A stretch of DNA of 48,059 bases from Rhodospirillales bacterium (lineage in GTDB: Bacteria > Pseudomonadota > Alphaproteobacteria > Acetobacterales > Acetobacteraceae): the NCBI GenBank assembly GCA_028869995.1, contig JAGWQN010000109.1, forward strand, positions 1 through 48,059, in the 5' to 3' direction. The position numbers and the translations under genes were made by a program. Below are positions 1-7,720 of the stretch, one piece after another (the first letter of the stretch is position 1; every line of letters begins with the position of its first letter). The notes under the pieces were generated by a model. It did not search any database, was not told where the DNA came from, and saw only the letters and a program-made list of their open reading frames with translations.

Positions 1-1
1 G

Positions 2-1207
2 ACCGGCACGGCGCTGCTGCATTCGGCGATCGTGGTGGAGAAGCGCGAGGCGCTGAAGACCTGGACGGTGCTGCTGGCGATCGGCACGTTCTCGCTGTCG
101 CTGCTGGGCACGTTCCTGGTCCGCTCGGGCATTCTCAACTCGGTGCACTCCTTCGCCGCCGCACCGGGGCGCGGCGTCTTCATCCTCATCCTGCTGGGCA
201 TCCTGGTCGGCGGATCGCTGCTCCTCTTCGCGCTGCGCGCGCCGGCGCTGGCGCCGGTCGGCATTTTCGCCCCGCTCTCGCGTGAGGGCGCGCTGATCCT
301 CAACAACATCATGATCTGCTCGATCGCTGCCGTGGTCCTCACGGGCACCGCCTATCCGCCGTTCGCCGACCTGCTGTTCGGCATCAAGATCTCGGTGGGG
401 CCGCCCTTCTATGCCGCGACCGTGTTTCCGTTGGCCTTCCCGCTGTTCCTGGCGATGAGCCTTGGTACCGCGCTGTCCTGGAAGCGCGCCTCGCTCGCGC
501 CGGTGTTCCGCCAGGTCTGGTGGGCGGCGCTGATCTCCGCGGTGATCGGGGTCTTTGCGGCGCTGCGGATGCAGGCCTTGCCGGCGCTGGGCATGGCTGC
601 CGCGGCCTGGCTGATCCTCGGCGCTGTCGCCGACATCGCCTCGCGCATCGCGCTTTTCAGCCAGCCCCCACGGCGCTCGCTGGCACGTCTGCTCGGCTTG
701 CGGCGCGCGGCGATCGGCGCGGCGATGGCGCATGCGGGCCTGGGGGTGACCATCGCCGGCATCGCCGGCATGTCGCTCGCCGCGAGCTCGGTGGTTTTCC
801 TCAAGCCCGGCCAGAGCACCACGGTTGGTGGCTACACCTGGACCCTGCAGAGCCTCGGTGAGCGCAACGGCAGCAACTACAAGGCCGCGGTGGCGACGGT
901 CGAGGTCAGCCACGACGGCCGGGTCGTCACCACGCTGACGCCGGAGCGGCGCCACTTCCCGATCCAGGGCATCACCACCGACGAGGCGAAGATCTCGACC
1001 AACGGCATGCGCGATCTCTACGCCGTGTTCGGCGAGGCGCGCGACGGCGGTGCGGTGCTGCGCCTGCACGACAACCGCTTCGCCCCATGGATCTGGTTCG
1101 GTGGCGCCATCATGGCCTTCGGCGGCCTGTTGTCGCTGTCCGATCGTCGCCTCAGGGTCGGCGCACCGCGCCCCGCGGCGGCCGCCCTTGCCGCGGCGGC
1201 CCGATGA
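2..1207 (+). CDS. ccmF: Cytochrome c-type biogenesis protein CcmF, C-terminal part (5' truncated by window edge)
   Basis: The reading frame is open from base 2, so the true start lies upstream; 401 residues are visible. CcmF is the inner-membrane haem lyase subunit that attaches haem to apocytochrome c on the periplasmic side, working with CcmH and CcmI. The visible part begins in the conserved stretch GTALLHSAIVVEKR, followed by LGTFLVRSG and several hydrophobic membrane segments. It then has a long periplasmic loop (about residues 255-350) and a last membrane helix near the C-terminus. The stop TGA overlaps the ATG of ccmG (ATGA), indicating one operon. The C-terminal tail is Ala/Arg-rich. 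The family call is secure from the motifs and the ccmG-H-I neighbours. Confidence 0.96.
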   Translation, partial: TGTALLHSAIVVEKREALKTWTVLLAIGTFSLSLLGTFLVRSGILNSVHSFAAAPGRGVFILILLGILVGGSLLLFALRAPALAPVGIFAPLSREGALILNNIMICSIAAVVLTGTAYPPFADLLFGIKISVGPPFYAATVFPLAFPLFLAMSLGTALSWKRASLAPVFRQVWWAALISAVIGVFAALRMQALPALGMAAAAWLILGAVADIASRIALFSQPPRRSLARLLGLRRAAIGAAMAHAGLGVTIAGIAGMSLAASSVVFLKPGQSTTVGGYTWTLQSLGERNGSNYKAAVATVEVSHDGRVVTTLTPERRHFPIQGITTDEAKISTNGMRDLYAVFGEARDGGAVLRLHDNRFAPWIWFGGAIMAFGGLLSLSDRRLRVGAPRPAAAALAAAAR

Positions 1208-1863
1208 AACGTCCGGCCAACCGCCCGCCGCGTCCCTCGCCGCCGCGTCCCGCTCCCGCTCGTCAGGCCGCCCTTCGCCAGGGACCGGGCGAGCCCGCTG
1301 CGGGTCGTCCGGTGCTGCGCCGCACGCTGCTGTTCGGCATTCCCGCCATCGTCGCGCTCGCGGCTGGCGCGGGCTTTTTCTTCATGCTGCGCGGGCTGCG
1401 TCGCGGCACGTTCAATCCGCATGGCGTGCCCTCTCCGCTGGTCGGGCATCGCATTCCGCCCTTCAGCCTGCCGGGGATCGACGCGGGCGGCTTCAGTTCG
1501 ACCGAGATCTTCGCTGCCGGCCGGCCCCTGGTCATCAACTTCTTCGCCTCCTGGTGCATCCCCTGCCGCGAGGAGCAGCCGGTGCTGATGGCGCTGCAGG
1601 CGCAGGGCATTCCGATCTGGGGCATTGCCTATAAGGACACCACGCCGGCCGCCTCCGCGTTCTTGCACAAATTCGGCAATCCCTATGCCCGCACCGCAAG
1701 CGACGCGCCGGGCCGGGCCTCCATCGACTGGGGCCTCACCGGCGTCCCCGAGACCTTCATCGTCAACAACAAGGGCGTCGTGGTCTGGCACATGGCCGGG
1801 CCGCTCACGCGGCGGCTCGCGACCGAGGTGGTCGAGCCGATGATGCGCAAGCTCAGCCAATGA
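1204..1863 (+). CDS. ccmG: Thiol:disulfide interchange protein CcmG/DsbE
   Basis: CcmG is a membrane-tethered periplasmic thioredoxin-like protein that keeps the haem-binding cysteines of apocytochrome c reduced. The 219-residue product has a Pro/Arg-rich cytoplasmic stretch (1-40), one membrane anchor (about 41-62) and a thioredoxin fold. The active site is WCIPC (Cys118, Cys121), inside the run NFFASWCIPCREEQP. A later GVPETF segment supplies the conserved cis-Pro region. I chose the ATG that overlaps the ccmF stop. The 40-residue basic N-terminal tail is longer than usual for CcmG, so a later start cannot be excluded, but no strong internal ribosome site decides it. Confidence 0.95.
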   Translation: MKRPANRPPRPSPPRPAPARQAALRQGPGEPAAGRPVLRRTLLFGIPAIVALAAGAGFFFMLRGLRRGTFNPHGVPSPLVGHRIPPFSLPGIDAGGFSSTEIFAAGRPLVINFFASWCIPCREEQPVLMALQAQGIPIWGIAYKDTTPAASAFLHKFGNPYARTASDAPGRASIDWGLTGVPETFIVNNKGVVVWHMAGPLTRRLATEVVEPMMRKLSQ

Positions 1864-1890
1864 CGCTGCCCAAGCCATGATGGGGCCGCA

Positions 1891-2367
1891 ATGAAACGTG
1901 CCGTCCTCAAGCTGTTGCTCGCCGCCATGCTGCTGGCGCCGGTTGCCGCGCATGCGATCTCCGATCCTTCGGAGATGCTCGCGAACCCAAAGCTCGAGGC
2001 GCGCGCGGAGGCGCTTGGCCGGCGCCTGCGCTGCCTCGTCTGTCAGAACGAGAGCATCGAGGAGAGCAGCGCCGGCCTTGCGCAGGATCTGCGCGCGCTG
2101 GTGCGCCGGCACATCATGCGCGGCGAGAGCGACAAGCAGATCATTGCCTTCCTGGTCGCGCGCTACGGCAATTTCGTCCGCCTCGATCCGCCGTTCGATC
2201 CCGCGACCTGGCTGCTCTGGGGCTCCCCGGTGGTCGCCATCGTCGCCGGCCTCGGCGTGGTCGCCTTCCGCGTCGTGCGCCGGGTTCCCCCGGCGGCGCC
2301 GGCGCCGCTCGACCAGGCGGAGCGCGATCGCCTGGCCAGGCTGCTTGCCGATAACGCCGGGAGCTGA
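1891..2367 (+). CDS. ccmH: Cytochrome c-type biogenesis protein CcmH (redox subunit)
   Basis: This 158-residue protein is the CcmH/CcmL-type thiol-oxidoreductase subunit that reduces apocytochrome c before haem ligation. A cleavable-looking signal (residues 1-22) precedes the family motif LRCLVCQN with Cys48 and Cys51. A helical bundle follows, containing the conserved FLVARYGNFV segment, and a single C-terminal membrane helix lies around residues 108-131. Length matches the short bacterial CcmH that is partnered by a separate CcmI, which is the next gene. It starts 27 bp after ccmG, in the same operon. Confidence 0.95.
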   Translation: MKRAVLKLLLAAMLLAPVAAHAISDPSEMLANPKLEARAEALGRRLRCLVCQNESIEESSAGLAQDLRALVRRHIMRGESDKQIIAFLVARYGNFVRLDPPFDPATWLLWGSPVVAIVAGLGVVAFRVVRRVPPAAPAPLDQAERDRLARLLADNAGS

Positions 2368-2374
2368 GCGCCGT

Positions 2375-3088
2375 ATGCTGTTTGCCGCATCGCTGGTCGT
2401 GGTCGCTGCCATCGTCATGGCGCCCTTGCTCATCGTGCTCGGACGCCACGCCGCGCGCGGCCGGCGTGACAGCGCGATGGCGCTGTACCGCGCCCAGTTG
2501 CGCGAGCTCGAGCGCGACTCCGCGGAAGGGCGGCTCGATGAGCGCGAGCGCACCGCAGCCAGGCTGGAGATCGAGCGGCGCCTGCTGGCCGAGGCGGAGG
2601 CCCAGGAGCCGCCGATGCGACCCGGGCGGGTCAGTGCCGCGCTGGTGTTGTTGTTGGCGATCCCGCTGGCCGGGGGCCTGCTCTACCTGGTGCGGGGCCA
2701 GCCGCAGATGCCGCCCGAGCCCTATGCCAAGGTGGCCGCGCAGGCGAAGCGCGAGCAGGCGCAGGCCGACGCGCTGATCGCCCGGCTGCGCGCTCGCCTT
2801 GCCACGCTCGATCCGCATACCGAGCAGGCGCGCGTCGGCTATGTGCTGCTGGGCAATGCGGAGGCCGCGCAAGGCCAAGACGCCGCCGCCGCGGCTGCCT
2901 GGCGCACGGCGCTGGCAGTGCGCTTCGAGCCCAACCTCGCGGTGGAGATCGTGGCGGCGGTTCTGCGCTCGGGCCAGCATCTGCGCCCGGCCGATGTCCG
3001 CGCCCTGCGCCGCGCGCTAGCCGAGGCTCCCGCCAACGTGCCGTGGCGCGCCGCGGCCGCGGCCGCGCTCAAGGCGGCGGGCGGCTGA
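2375..3088 (+). CDS. ccmI: Cytochrome c maturation protein CcmI, short form
   Basis: CcmI is an inner-membrane apocytochrome c chaperone of the haem ligation complex. The 237-residue product has an N-terminal membrane helix, then a cytoplasmic coiled-coil-like segment around residues 28-75 (RAQLRELERDSAEGRL is characteristic of CcmI). A second membrane helix follows at about 84-104, then a short helical, TPR-like periplasmic part. It is shorter than many CcmI proteins, so the TPR region is reduced. The ATG lies 7 bp after the ccmH stop. I rejected an upstream in-frame extension because it overlaps ccmH entirely. This is the last gene of the ccm operon. Confidence 0.88.
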   Translation: MLFAASLVVVAAIVMAPLLIVLGRHAARGRRDSAMALYRAQLRELERDSAEGRLDERERTAARLEIERRLLAEAEAQEPPMRPGRVSAALVLLLAIPLAGGLLYLVRGQPQMPPEPYAKVAAQAKREQAQADALIARLRARLATLDPHTEQARVGYVLLGNAEAAQGQDAAAAAAWRTALAVRFEPNLAVEIVAAVLRSGQHLRPADVRALRRALAEAPANVPWRAAAAAALKAAGG

Positions 3089-3156
3089 GGGCCCACCTCG
3101 AGCATGCTCCGACCGGCCCCCACCACCTCAGGTTGATCTAGAAAACGTATCATCCG

Positions 3157-3215
3157 GAGCAACTTATCTCCGGCTTGGCTGAGCCGGGCAGGCTCAACCA
3201 AGCCGAAGGTTGCTC
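3157..3215. terminator. Long inverted repeat between convergent genes
   Basis: Arms CGGCTTGGCTGAGCC (3171-3185) and GGCTCAACCAAGCCG (3191-3205) pair at 14 of 15 positions around a 5-nt loop. Outer arms GAGCAAC (3157-3163) and GTTGCTC (3209-3215) extend the structure. It lies between ccmI on the plus strand and a minus-strand gene whose stop codon touches the outer arm. A bidirectional terminator is the simplest reading, although neither side has a T-tract. Confidence 0.6.
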
Positions 3216-3886
3216 TATGGCGCGGTGGTCCAGCCGGGACGGATCACCAGGTCGGGACTGGCGCAGAAATCGATGCCGGGCCGCTCCTCGGCCGCGGCGT
3301 TCGCGAACACGACGCGCAGATCCGCGAGGCATCCGCCGCGGTAGGTCAGCTCCCGCGCTGCGCCCACGGCAACCGGCCGGCGCAGCCGGTCGGCCCCCCA
3401 GCGCCCCGCCTGGATGGGCGAGATGAAGATCCGCACGATCGGCAGCGGGCTCGCATCCGTGATCGTCACCGTGTGCTCGCGGGGCTTCGCGTCCGCTGGC
3501 AGCACGGCCCGCCGGGCTTCGGTCGCCAGCCGGGCGCCGCCGCAGAGGTCGAGCCCGCGATATTCTTCGCGCGAGGCGTCCTCGAACACGATCAGCACAT
3601 CGAAACGGCACTGCGCGCCGTGACCGAGCTCGACGCGCAGCGTCGTGCCCGGCGACAGCGTACGGTCGCCGAGGCGGTCTGGGCCCCAGGTGCCGGCCCC
3701 GACCGGGGAGACATAGACCTGGTTCATCGCGAGGCGTGCCTGGTTCACGACCTCCAGACTGCGCGGTGCCGCACCGGCTCCGGCCAGCAGGGGAACGGCG
3801 CACAGCAACGCCAGCAACCGCCGCCCGAGGCGGCGCGATCCCTTCGGCGTGGGCACGATCACGAGACCGTTGACTCCTCGCATCAC
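3215..3886 (-). CDS. Predicted secreted protein with a duplicated cysteine-pair domain
   Basis: I do not recognise a named family. The product (223 residues from GTG at 3886, with ATG at 3883 as alternative) has a basic n-region and a hydrophobic segment ending in LLAGAGA near residue 39, so it is probably exported. The mature part is two copies of one domain, about residues 44-118 and 140-214. Each carries a SP-x4-G-x-WG-x-DRL motif (SPVGAGTWGPDRL and SPIQAGRWGADRL) and two cysteines exactly 22 residues apart (Cys93/Cys115 and Cys186/Cys208), suggesting one disulfide per domain. It is convergent with ccmI and divergent from the SDHAF4-like gene, so it is probably transcribed alone. Function unknown. 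Confidence 0.75.
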   Translation of the reverse strand: MMRGVNGLVIVPTPKGSRRLGRRLLALLCAVPLLAGAGAAPRSLEVVNQARLAMNQVYVSPVGAGTWGPDRLGDRTLSPGTTLRVELGHGAQCRFDVLIVFEDASREEYRGLDLCGGARLATEARRAVLPADAKPREHTVTITDASPLPIVRIFISPIQAGRWGADRLRRPVAVGAARELTYRGGCLADLRVVFANAAAEERPGIDFCASPDLVIRPGWTTAP

Positions 3887-3903
3887 CGTGCCATGTCGAT
3901 ACC

Positions 3904-4122
3904 ATGACGGTTTCAGACAAGGGCTCGCGGCCCGCTCCGGATGCAGCGAAGGTGCCCGCGGAGGAAAAGGCCGCGGGCGGAGCGGACGCGGGCGGAGCGG
4001 ACACGGGTGGAGCGGACCAGGCGGCCGCGGCGCCGCTGCCGCGCGAGATCGGCGGCGCGCCCGGCCCCGAGCCGACGCGCTATGGCGACTGGCAGCACAA
4101 GGGGCGGGTGACCGATTTCTGA
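3904..4122 (+). CDS. DUF1674 / SDHAF4-like succinate dehydrogenase assembly factor
   Basis: This small protein (72 residues) ends in the DUF1674 signature: PREIGGAPGPEPTRYGDW followed by GRVTDF at the extreme C-terminus. The eukaryotic members (SDHAF4/Sdh8) bind the flavinylated succinate dehydrogenase A subunit and protect it before complex assembly; a similar role here is inferred. The N-terminal half is a low-complexity Ala/Gly/Asp/Glu region containing three GGAD units, encoded by a 15-bp tandem repeat. No sdh genes lie in the window. An upstream TTGACT (3870-3875) could be a -35 box, but no good -10 is obvious. Confidence 0.85.
   Translation: MTVSDKGSRPAPDAAKVPAEEKAAGGADAGGADTGGADQAAAAPLPREIGGAPGPEPTRYGDWQHKGRVTDF
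3973..4017 (+). repeat. Three tandem 15-bp repeats inside the DUF1674 gene
   Basis: Units GCGGGCGGAGCGGAC (3973-3987), an identical copy (3988-4002) and ACGGGTGGAGCGGAC (4003-4017) encode AGGAD, AGGAD and TGGAD in the disordered N-terminal half. The unit is a multiple of three, so copy-number change would keep the frame. Confidence 0.85.
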
Positions 4123-4164
4123 CGCGACACCCCTACGGGTGGCGCCGTCGCGCCGGACGCTGCT

Positions 4165-5013
4165 TCAGGCGCCTCGGGCGATCGCGGCTTCCAGCGTGTT
4201 TTCGAGCAGGCAGGCGATGGTCATGGGGCCGACGCCGCCCGGGACGGGCGTGATCGCGCCGGCGACCGCGGCGGCCTCGGCGTAGGCGACATCGCCGACG
4301 AGCCTGCCGTCCGCGGTGCGGTTGATGCCGACGTCGATCACCGTCGCGCTTGGCGCGATCCAGTCGCCACCGACCATCTCGGGCCGGCCGATCGCGGCGA
4401 CCAGCACCTCGGCACGGCGGCACAGCGTCACGAGATCGCGGGTGCGGGAGTGGGCCAGTGTCACCGTGGCGTCGGCCGCGGTGAGCAACGCCGCCACCGG
4501 CCTGCCGACGAGCACCGAGCGGCCCAGCACCACGGCGCGCGCACCGGTCAGCGGCGTTTCCGCCAGCAGCCGCATGATGCCCTTGGGCGTGCACGGCACC
4601 AGACCCTTGCGCCCGCTTGCGAGCAGGCCCGCGTTCGTCGGTGTCAGCCCGTCGACGTCCTTGGCGGGGTCGATCGCGTCCAGCACGGCTTCCGTCCGCA
4701 GGCCTTGGGGCAGCGGCAGCTGCACCAGGATGCCATCGACCAGCGGGTCCTCGTTCAGGGTCCGGATCTCGGCAAGCAGCGCCGCCTCGCTGGTTGCCGC
4801 CGGCAGGTGGATGGTGCGAGCAGCAATCCCCGCCTGGCGCGCTGCGCGGTCCTTGCTGCGCACATAGACCGTGCTGGCCGGATCGTCGCCCACCAGCACC
4901 ACGGCGAGTCCCGGCGACCTGCTCCGGGCGGCGACACGGGCGGCCACGTCCGCGCGCACCCGCGCCGCCAGCGCTTTCCCGTCGAGGAGCCGGGCCGTCG
5001 CCGGCGCGCTCAG
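4165..5013 (-). CDS. folD: Bifunctional methylenetetrahydrofolate dehydrogenase / methenyltetrahydrofolate cyclohydrolase
   Basis: FolD interconverts 5,10-methylene-, methenyl- and 10-formyl-tetrahydrofolate with NADP. Motifs seen are [29 protein letters not shown] and [12 protein letters not shown] (nucleotide-binding). No ATG, GTG or TTG exists in frame between an upstream TAA and the GTG at 4959, and starting at that GTG would delete the conserved [10 protein letters not shown] helix. I place the start at CTG 5013, which overlaps the yggT stop as CTGA and has AGGGA 8 nt upstream. This gives 282 residues and puts the catalytic residues at Tyr50, Lys54, Gln98 and Asp121, the same numbering as E. 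coli FolD. The gene is translationally coupled to yggT. Confidence 0.93.
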   Translation of the reverse strand: MSAPATARLLDGKALAARVRADVAARVAARSRSPGLAVVLVGDDPASTVYVRSKDRAARQAGIAARTIHLPAATSEAALLAEIRTLNEDPLVDGILVQLPLPQGLRTEAVLDAIDPAKDVDGLTPTNAGLLASGRKGLVPCTPKGIMRLLAETPLTGARAVVLGRSVLVGRPVAALLTAADATVTLAHSRTRDLVTLCRRAEVLVAAIGRPEMVGGDWIAPSATVIDVGINRTADGRLVGDVAYAEAAAVAGAITPVPGGVGPMTIACLLENTLEAAIARGA

Positions 5014-5327
5014 AACAGCAATCCCTGCATGTTACCGAACATCAGCGCCCCATAGATCCGCCCGAGCAGCATCTGCGCGACCCAGATCAGCAGCAGGAGG
5101 ATGATCGGCGAGATGTCCACGCCGCCGAAGTCCGGGAGCATGTTGCGGATCGGTCGCAGAGCCGGCTCGGTGATGCGGTAGAAAAAATCGCCAACGGTCC
5201 AGACGATGCGGTTGCGCGTGTCGAGCACGCCGAACGCGACGAGAATGCTGAGGACGGCAGCGATGATGACCGCCCAGCGATAGAGCGAGAGGAGCTCATT
5301 GGCGACCCAGAAGAGAATACTGATCAC
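5010..5327 (-). CDS. YggT family integral membrane protein
   Basis: This 105-residue protein has two hydrophobic segments (about residues 15-38 and 72-92) flanking a conserved middle with [13 protein letters not shown], the YggT family hallmark. YggT proteins are inner-membrane proteins linked to osmotic tolerance and cell-division or membrane processes; the exact role is not established. The start is GTG at 5327, and the upstream ribosome site is weak. The stop overlaps the probable CTG start of folD by 3 nt. Confidence 0.9.
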   Translation of the reverse strand: MISILFWVANELLSLYRWAVIIAAVLSILVAFGVLDTRNRIVWTVGDFFYRITEPALRPIRNMLPDFGGVDISPIILLLLIWVAQMLLGRIYGALMFGNMQGLLF

Positions 5328-5385
5328 GCGCGAATCCCGGGAACTGTCGGCCCAGGCTAGCGGCCGGGCCGGCCAGCGGCAATGC

Positions 5386-5404
5386 CGCCCGCGTCAGGCG
5401 GGCG
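5386..5404. other. GC-rich hairpin in the yggT/tRNA intergenic region
   Basis: CGCCCGC (5386-5392) and GCGGGCG (5398-5404) form a perfect 7-bp stem with a 5-nt loop between the divergent yggT and tRNA-Ala. Just downstream is TTGACC (5406-5411), a possible -35 box for the tRNA gene, but the matching -10 (CATCAC, 5429-5434) is poor. Role unknown. Confidence 0.4.
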
Positions 5405-5478
5405 CTTGACCTGCCGCCCCCCCTCTGTCATCACCCGCGCCGCTCCCGGCGCCGACGCCCCGGGGCAAACCGGCGGCG

Positions 5479-5554
5479 GGGGCTGTAGCTCAGCTGGGAG
5501 AGCGCCTCGTTCGCAATGAGGAGGTCAGGGGTTCGATCCCCCTCAGCTCCACCA
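5479..5554 (+). tRNA. tRNA-Ala (anticodon CGC), CCA encoded
   Basis: The 76-nt sequence folds as a cloverleaf. The acceptor stem GGGGCTG pairs with CAGCTCC (one G-U), the D-arm includes TAGCTCAGCTGGGAGAGC, and the anticodon stem CCTCG/TGAGG holds the loop TTCGCAA, giving anticodon CGC for GCG codons. The T-arm carries GGTTCGATCC and the 3' CCA is encoded. GCG codons are very frequent in this GC-rich genome. Confidence 0.97.
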
Positions 5555-5718
5555 CCGCCGATCCTTTTGCTCGAACCTGGTTTCCCTGCTGGGGCCGTGG
5601 CCGCGGCCGGCCGGCACCACGTGCCACATACAGAGCGCCGGCAGCCCGAATCGCGCATGGTCGCACAGCCGCCTCTTGCGGCGCCGACGCAGGTGTGCAC
5701 GCAGTCAACAATGACAAC

Positions 5719-6399
5719 ATGGTGACAATGCCGCCGATTTCCCGTCGTGCCGTGTTGGCCGCGCCCTTGTTGCTCGTGGCCGCCGGGCCGGCGCTGCCGG
5801 TTCCGGCCGGCCGGCGCATCGCTTTCGCCATCTATCGCAAGGGCAGCCGGATCGGCACCCACCGGGTCGACTTCACCGGCACCCAGCAGGCGCTCGACGT
5901 GCGCATGGCGGTCGACATCAGGGTCGGGTTCGGCCCGTTCACGCTCTACCACTACTCGCTGCGCGGCCTCGAGGAATGGCGTGGCGGCGTGCTGATCCAT
6001 GCGGCCGCCAACACCAACGATGATGGCACCCGCCGCTTTGCCCGCGCCGCTCGCGTGGGCGATCGTCTCTATGTGCGGGGCAGCTCGGTGCACCCCTATC
6101 TGGCACCGCCCGGCTGCCTGCCCGCGTCGCACTGGAACGAGGATGAACTCCGCCATCCCATGATCAACGCCGAGAACGGCGAGCTGATGGAGACCACGGT
6201 CGTGGATAAGGGGATGGAGACCGTGACGGACAACGCGCGGCGGCCGATTGCCGCGCGCCATTTCGCCCTGACCTGGTGGGAACAGCACACGCGGCCGCGG
6301 GCGCTCGATCTCTGGTACGAGCCCTCCGGCCTTTGGGCGGCGATGACGGCCGTCGCGAAGGACGGCTCGTTGATCATCTACCGCCGCCTGGTGCCCTGA
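5719..6399 (+). CDS. DUF6134 family protein, Tat-type signal
   Basis: The 226-residue product starts with MVTMPPISRRAVLAAPLL, a twin-arginine-like signal ending around residue 32. The mature part is mostly beta-strand in pattern, with the motifs YHYSLRGLEEW and WYEPSGLW that I associate with DUF6134, a family of exported proteins of unknown function. Later starts are possible (ATG 5728), as is an earlier GTG at 5695. None has a clear ribosome site, so I used the ATG that gives a complete n-region. It stands alone after the tRNA and converges on the carbamoylase gene. Cellular role unknown. Confidence 0.75.
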   Translation: MVTMPPISRRAVLAAPLLLVAAGPALPVPAGRRIAFAIYRKGSRIGTHRVDFTGTQQALDVRMAVDIRVGFGPFTLYHYSLRGLEEWRGGVLIHAAANTNDDGTRRFARAARVGDRLYVRGSSVHPYLAPPGCLPASHWNEDELRHPMINAENGELMETTVVDKGMETVTDNARRPIAARHFALTWWEQHTRPRALDLWYEPSGLWAAMTAVAKDGSLIIYRRLVP

Positions 6400-6429
6400 C
6401 GGGCCGGGCAGGTCCGGGCGGGTATGGAT

Positions 6430-7671
6430 TTAGGAGATGCGGTTCGCGCGCGCGACCACCGCCTCGAACAGAACCTGGCAACCGGCCCGGGCCTGTTCGG
6501 GCAGGATGCTTTCCTCCTCGTTGTGCGAAAGCCCGTCCTTGCAGGGGGTGAAGATCATCGCGGTCGGGACATGGCGGGCGACATAGACCGCGTCGTGACC
6601 CGCGCCGGAGACGATCCGGCGCGATGACAAGCCGAGCCGGTCCGACGCTTCCTGGACGAGCGCCACGCAGGCGGGATCGAAGGGCTGCGCCGGAATTCGG
6701 AACTTTTCCCTCAGCTCCAGCCGGCAGCCCGACGCCTTGACCAGGGTCTCGGCCTCGAGCGGGAAGACCGCGGCGATCCGCCCGATCTCCGCCTCGTCCG
6801 GGTGGCGGAACTCCGCGGTGAAGCGCACCTCACCCGGCACGACGTTGGTGGAGTTGGGCAGCACCTGCAGGAAACCCACGGTGCCGCGCCCGTCCTCGCC
6901 GCGCGCACGCATGGTGCGGTCGACCAGGCGGATCACCTCCGCCATCGCCACCAGCGCGTCGCGCCGGGTCGAGGTCGGGGTCGTTCCCGCGTGCGAGTCG
7001 CGGCCATGCACCGCCCCCTCGTACCAGACCTGCGCCTGCGCGCCGGTGACGACGCCGATCTCCCTTTGCTCGCGTTCCAGGATCGGTCCCTGCTCGATAT
7101 GCAGCTCGAAATAGGCGTCGGCCGGGAAGGGCCGCGCGGGCTCCGGCCCGTCGGCACCGATCGATCGCAGCGCGTCGCCGACCGAAATCCCGTCGACGTC
7201 ACGCAGCGCCTTGACCGCGCCTTCCTGGTAGACGCCGCTCCATACCCCGGAGCCCATCAGTGAGTGGCCGAAGCGGCTGCCTTCCTCGTCGGTCCAGTTG
7301 ACCAGCTCCAGGGGAGCCTCGGTGACCAGGTTGAGATCGGCGAGGGTGCGCATCACCTCGAGCCCGGCGAGCACGCCGAGCGCGCCGTCGAACTTGCCGC
7401 CGGAGGGCTGGCTGTCGAGATGGCTGCCGAACATCACCGGCAGGCGCGCCGGATCGCGGCCCTCGCGGCGGGCAAAGACGTTGCCCATCGCATCGACCCG
7501 CACCTTGAGGCCCAGCGCCTCGCACCATTGGCGGAAACGTGCCCGTCCCTCGCGGTCCACCTCGGAGAGCGCGAGCCGCCGCACGCCGCCCTTCGGCGTG
7601 GCGCCGATGGTGGCCATGTCCATCAGGCTGTCCCAGAGCCGCTTGGCGTCGATGGGCCGGTTGGTCTGCAT
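6430..7671 (-). CDS. M20-type amidase, hydantoinase/carbamoylase family (N-carbamoyl-L-amino acid hydrolase or beta-ureidopropionase-like)
   Basis: This is a cytoplasmic metal-dependent hydrolase of 413 residues that cleaves N-carbamoyl amides; the exact substrate cannot be read from sequence. Di-metal motifs are visible: FGSHLDSQPSGGKFDG (His84, Asp95), TDEEGSRFGHS (Asp129-Glu131), LHIEQGPILE, and the lid motif DSHAGTTP. GAGHDAVYVARHVPTAMIF and SHNEEE occur near the C-terminus. Start ATG 7671 has GAGAGGA about 8 nt upstream; longer in-frame extensions run into the divergent aldolase and are rejected. Neighbours suggest a small catabolic unit. An allantoate amidohydrolase is the main alternative. 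Confidence 0.9.
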   Translation of the reverse strand: MQTNRPIDAKRLWDSLMDMATIGATPKGGVRRLALSEVDREGRARFRQWCEALGLKVRVDAMGNVFARREGRDPARLPVMFGSHLDSQPSGGKFDGALGVLAGLEVMRTLADLNLVTEAPLELVNWTDEEGSRFGHSLMGSGVWSGVYQEGAVKALRDVDGISVGDALRSIGADGPEPARPFPADAYFELHIEQGPILEREQREIGVVTGAQAQVWYEGAVHGRDSHAGTTPTSTRRDALVAMAEVIRLVDRTMRARGEDGRGTVGFLQVLPNSTNVVPGEVRFTAEFRHPDEAEIGRIAAVFPLEAETLVKASGCRLELREKFRIPAQPFDPACVALVQEASDRLGLSSRRIVSGAGHDAVYVARHVPTAMIFTPCKDGLSHNEEESILPEQARAGCQVLFEAVVARANRIS

Positions 7672-7720
7672 CGTGTCCGTCCTCTCTTGTCCGATGCCCG
7701 GGTTCCTGCAACGCTTGGGC

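Noticed and set aside
1018-2553. 511-residue minus-strand open frame opposite ccmG/ccmH
   Set aside because: The ccm genes have their CxxC motifs and operon overlaps; the antisense frame is Arg/His-rich without any domain.
4165-4959. folD starting at GTG 4959
   Set aside because: It would delete the conserved N-terminal helix and shift catalytic Lys54 to residue 36.
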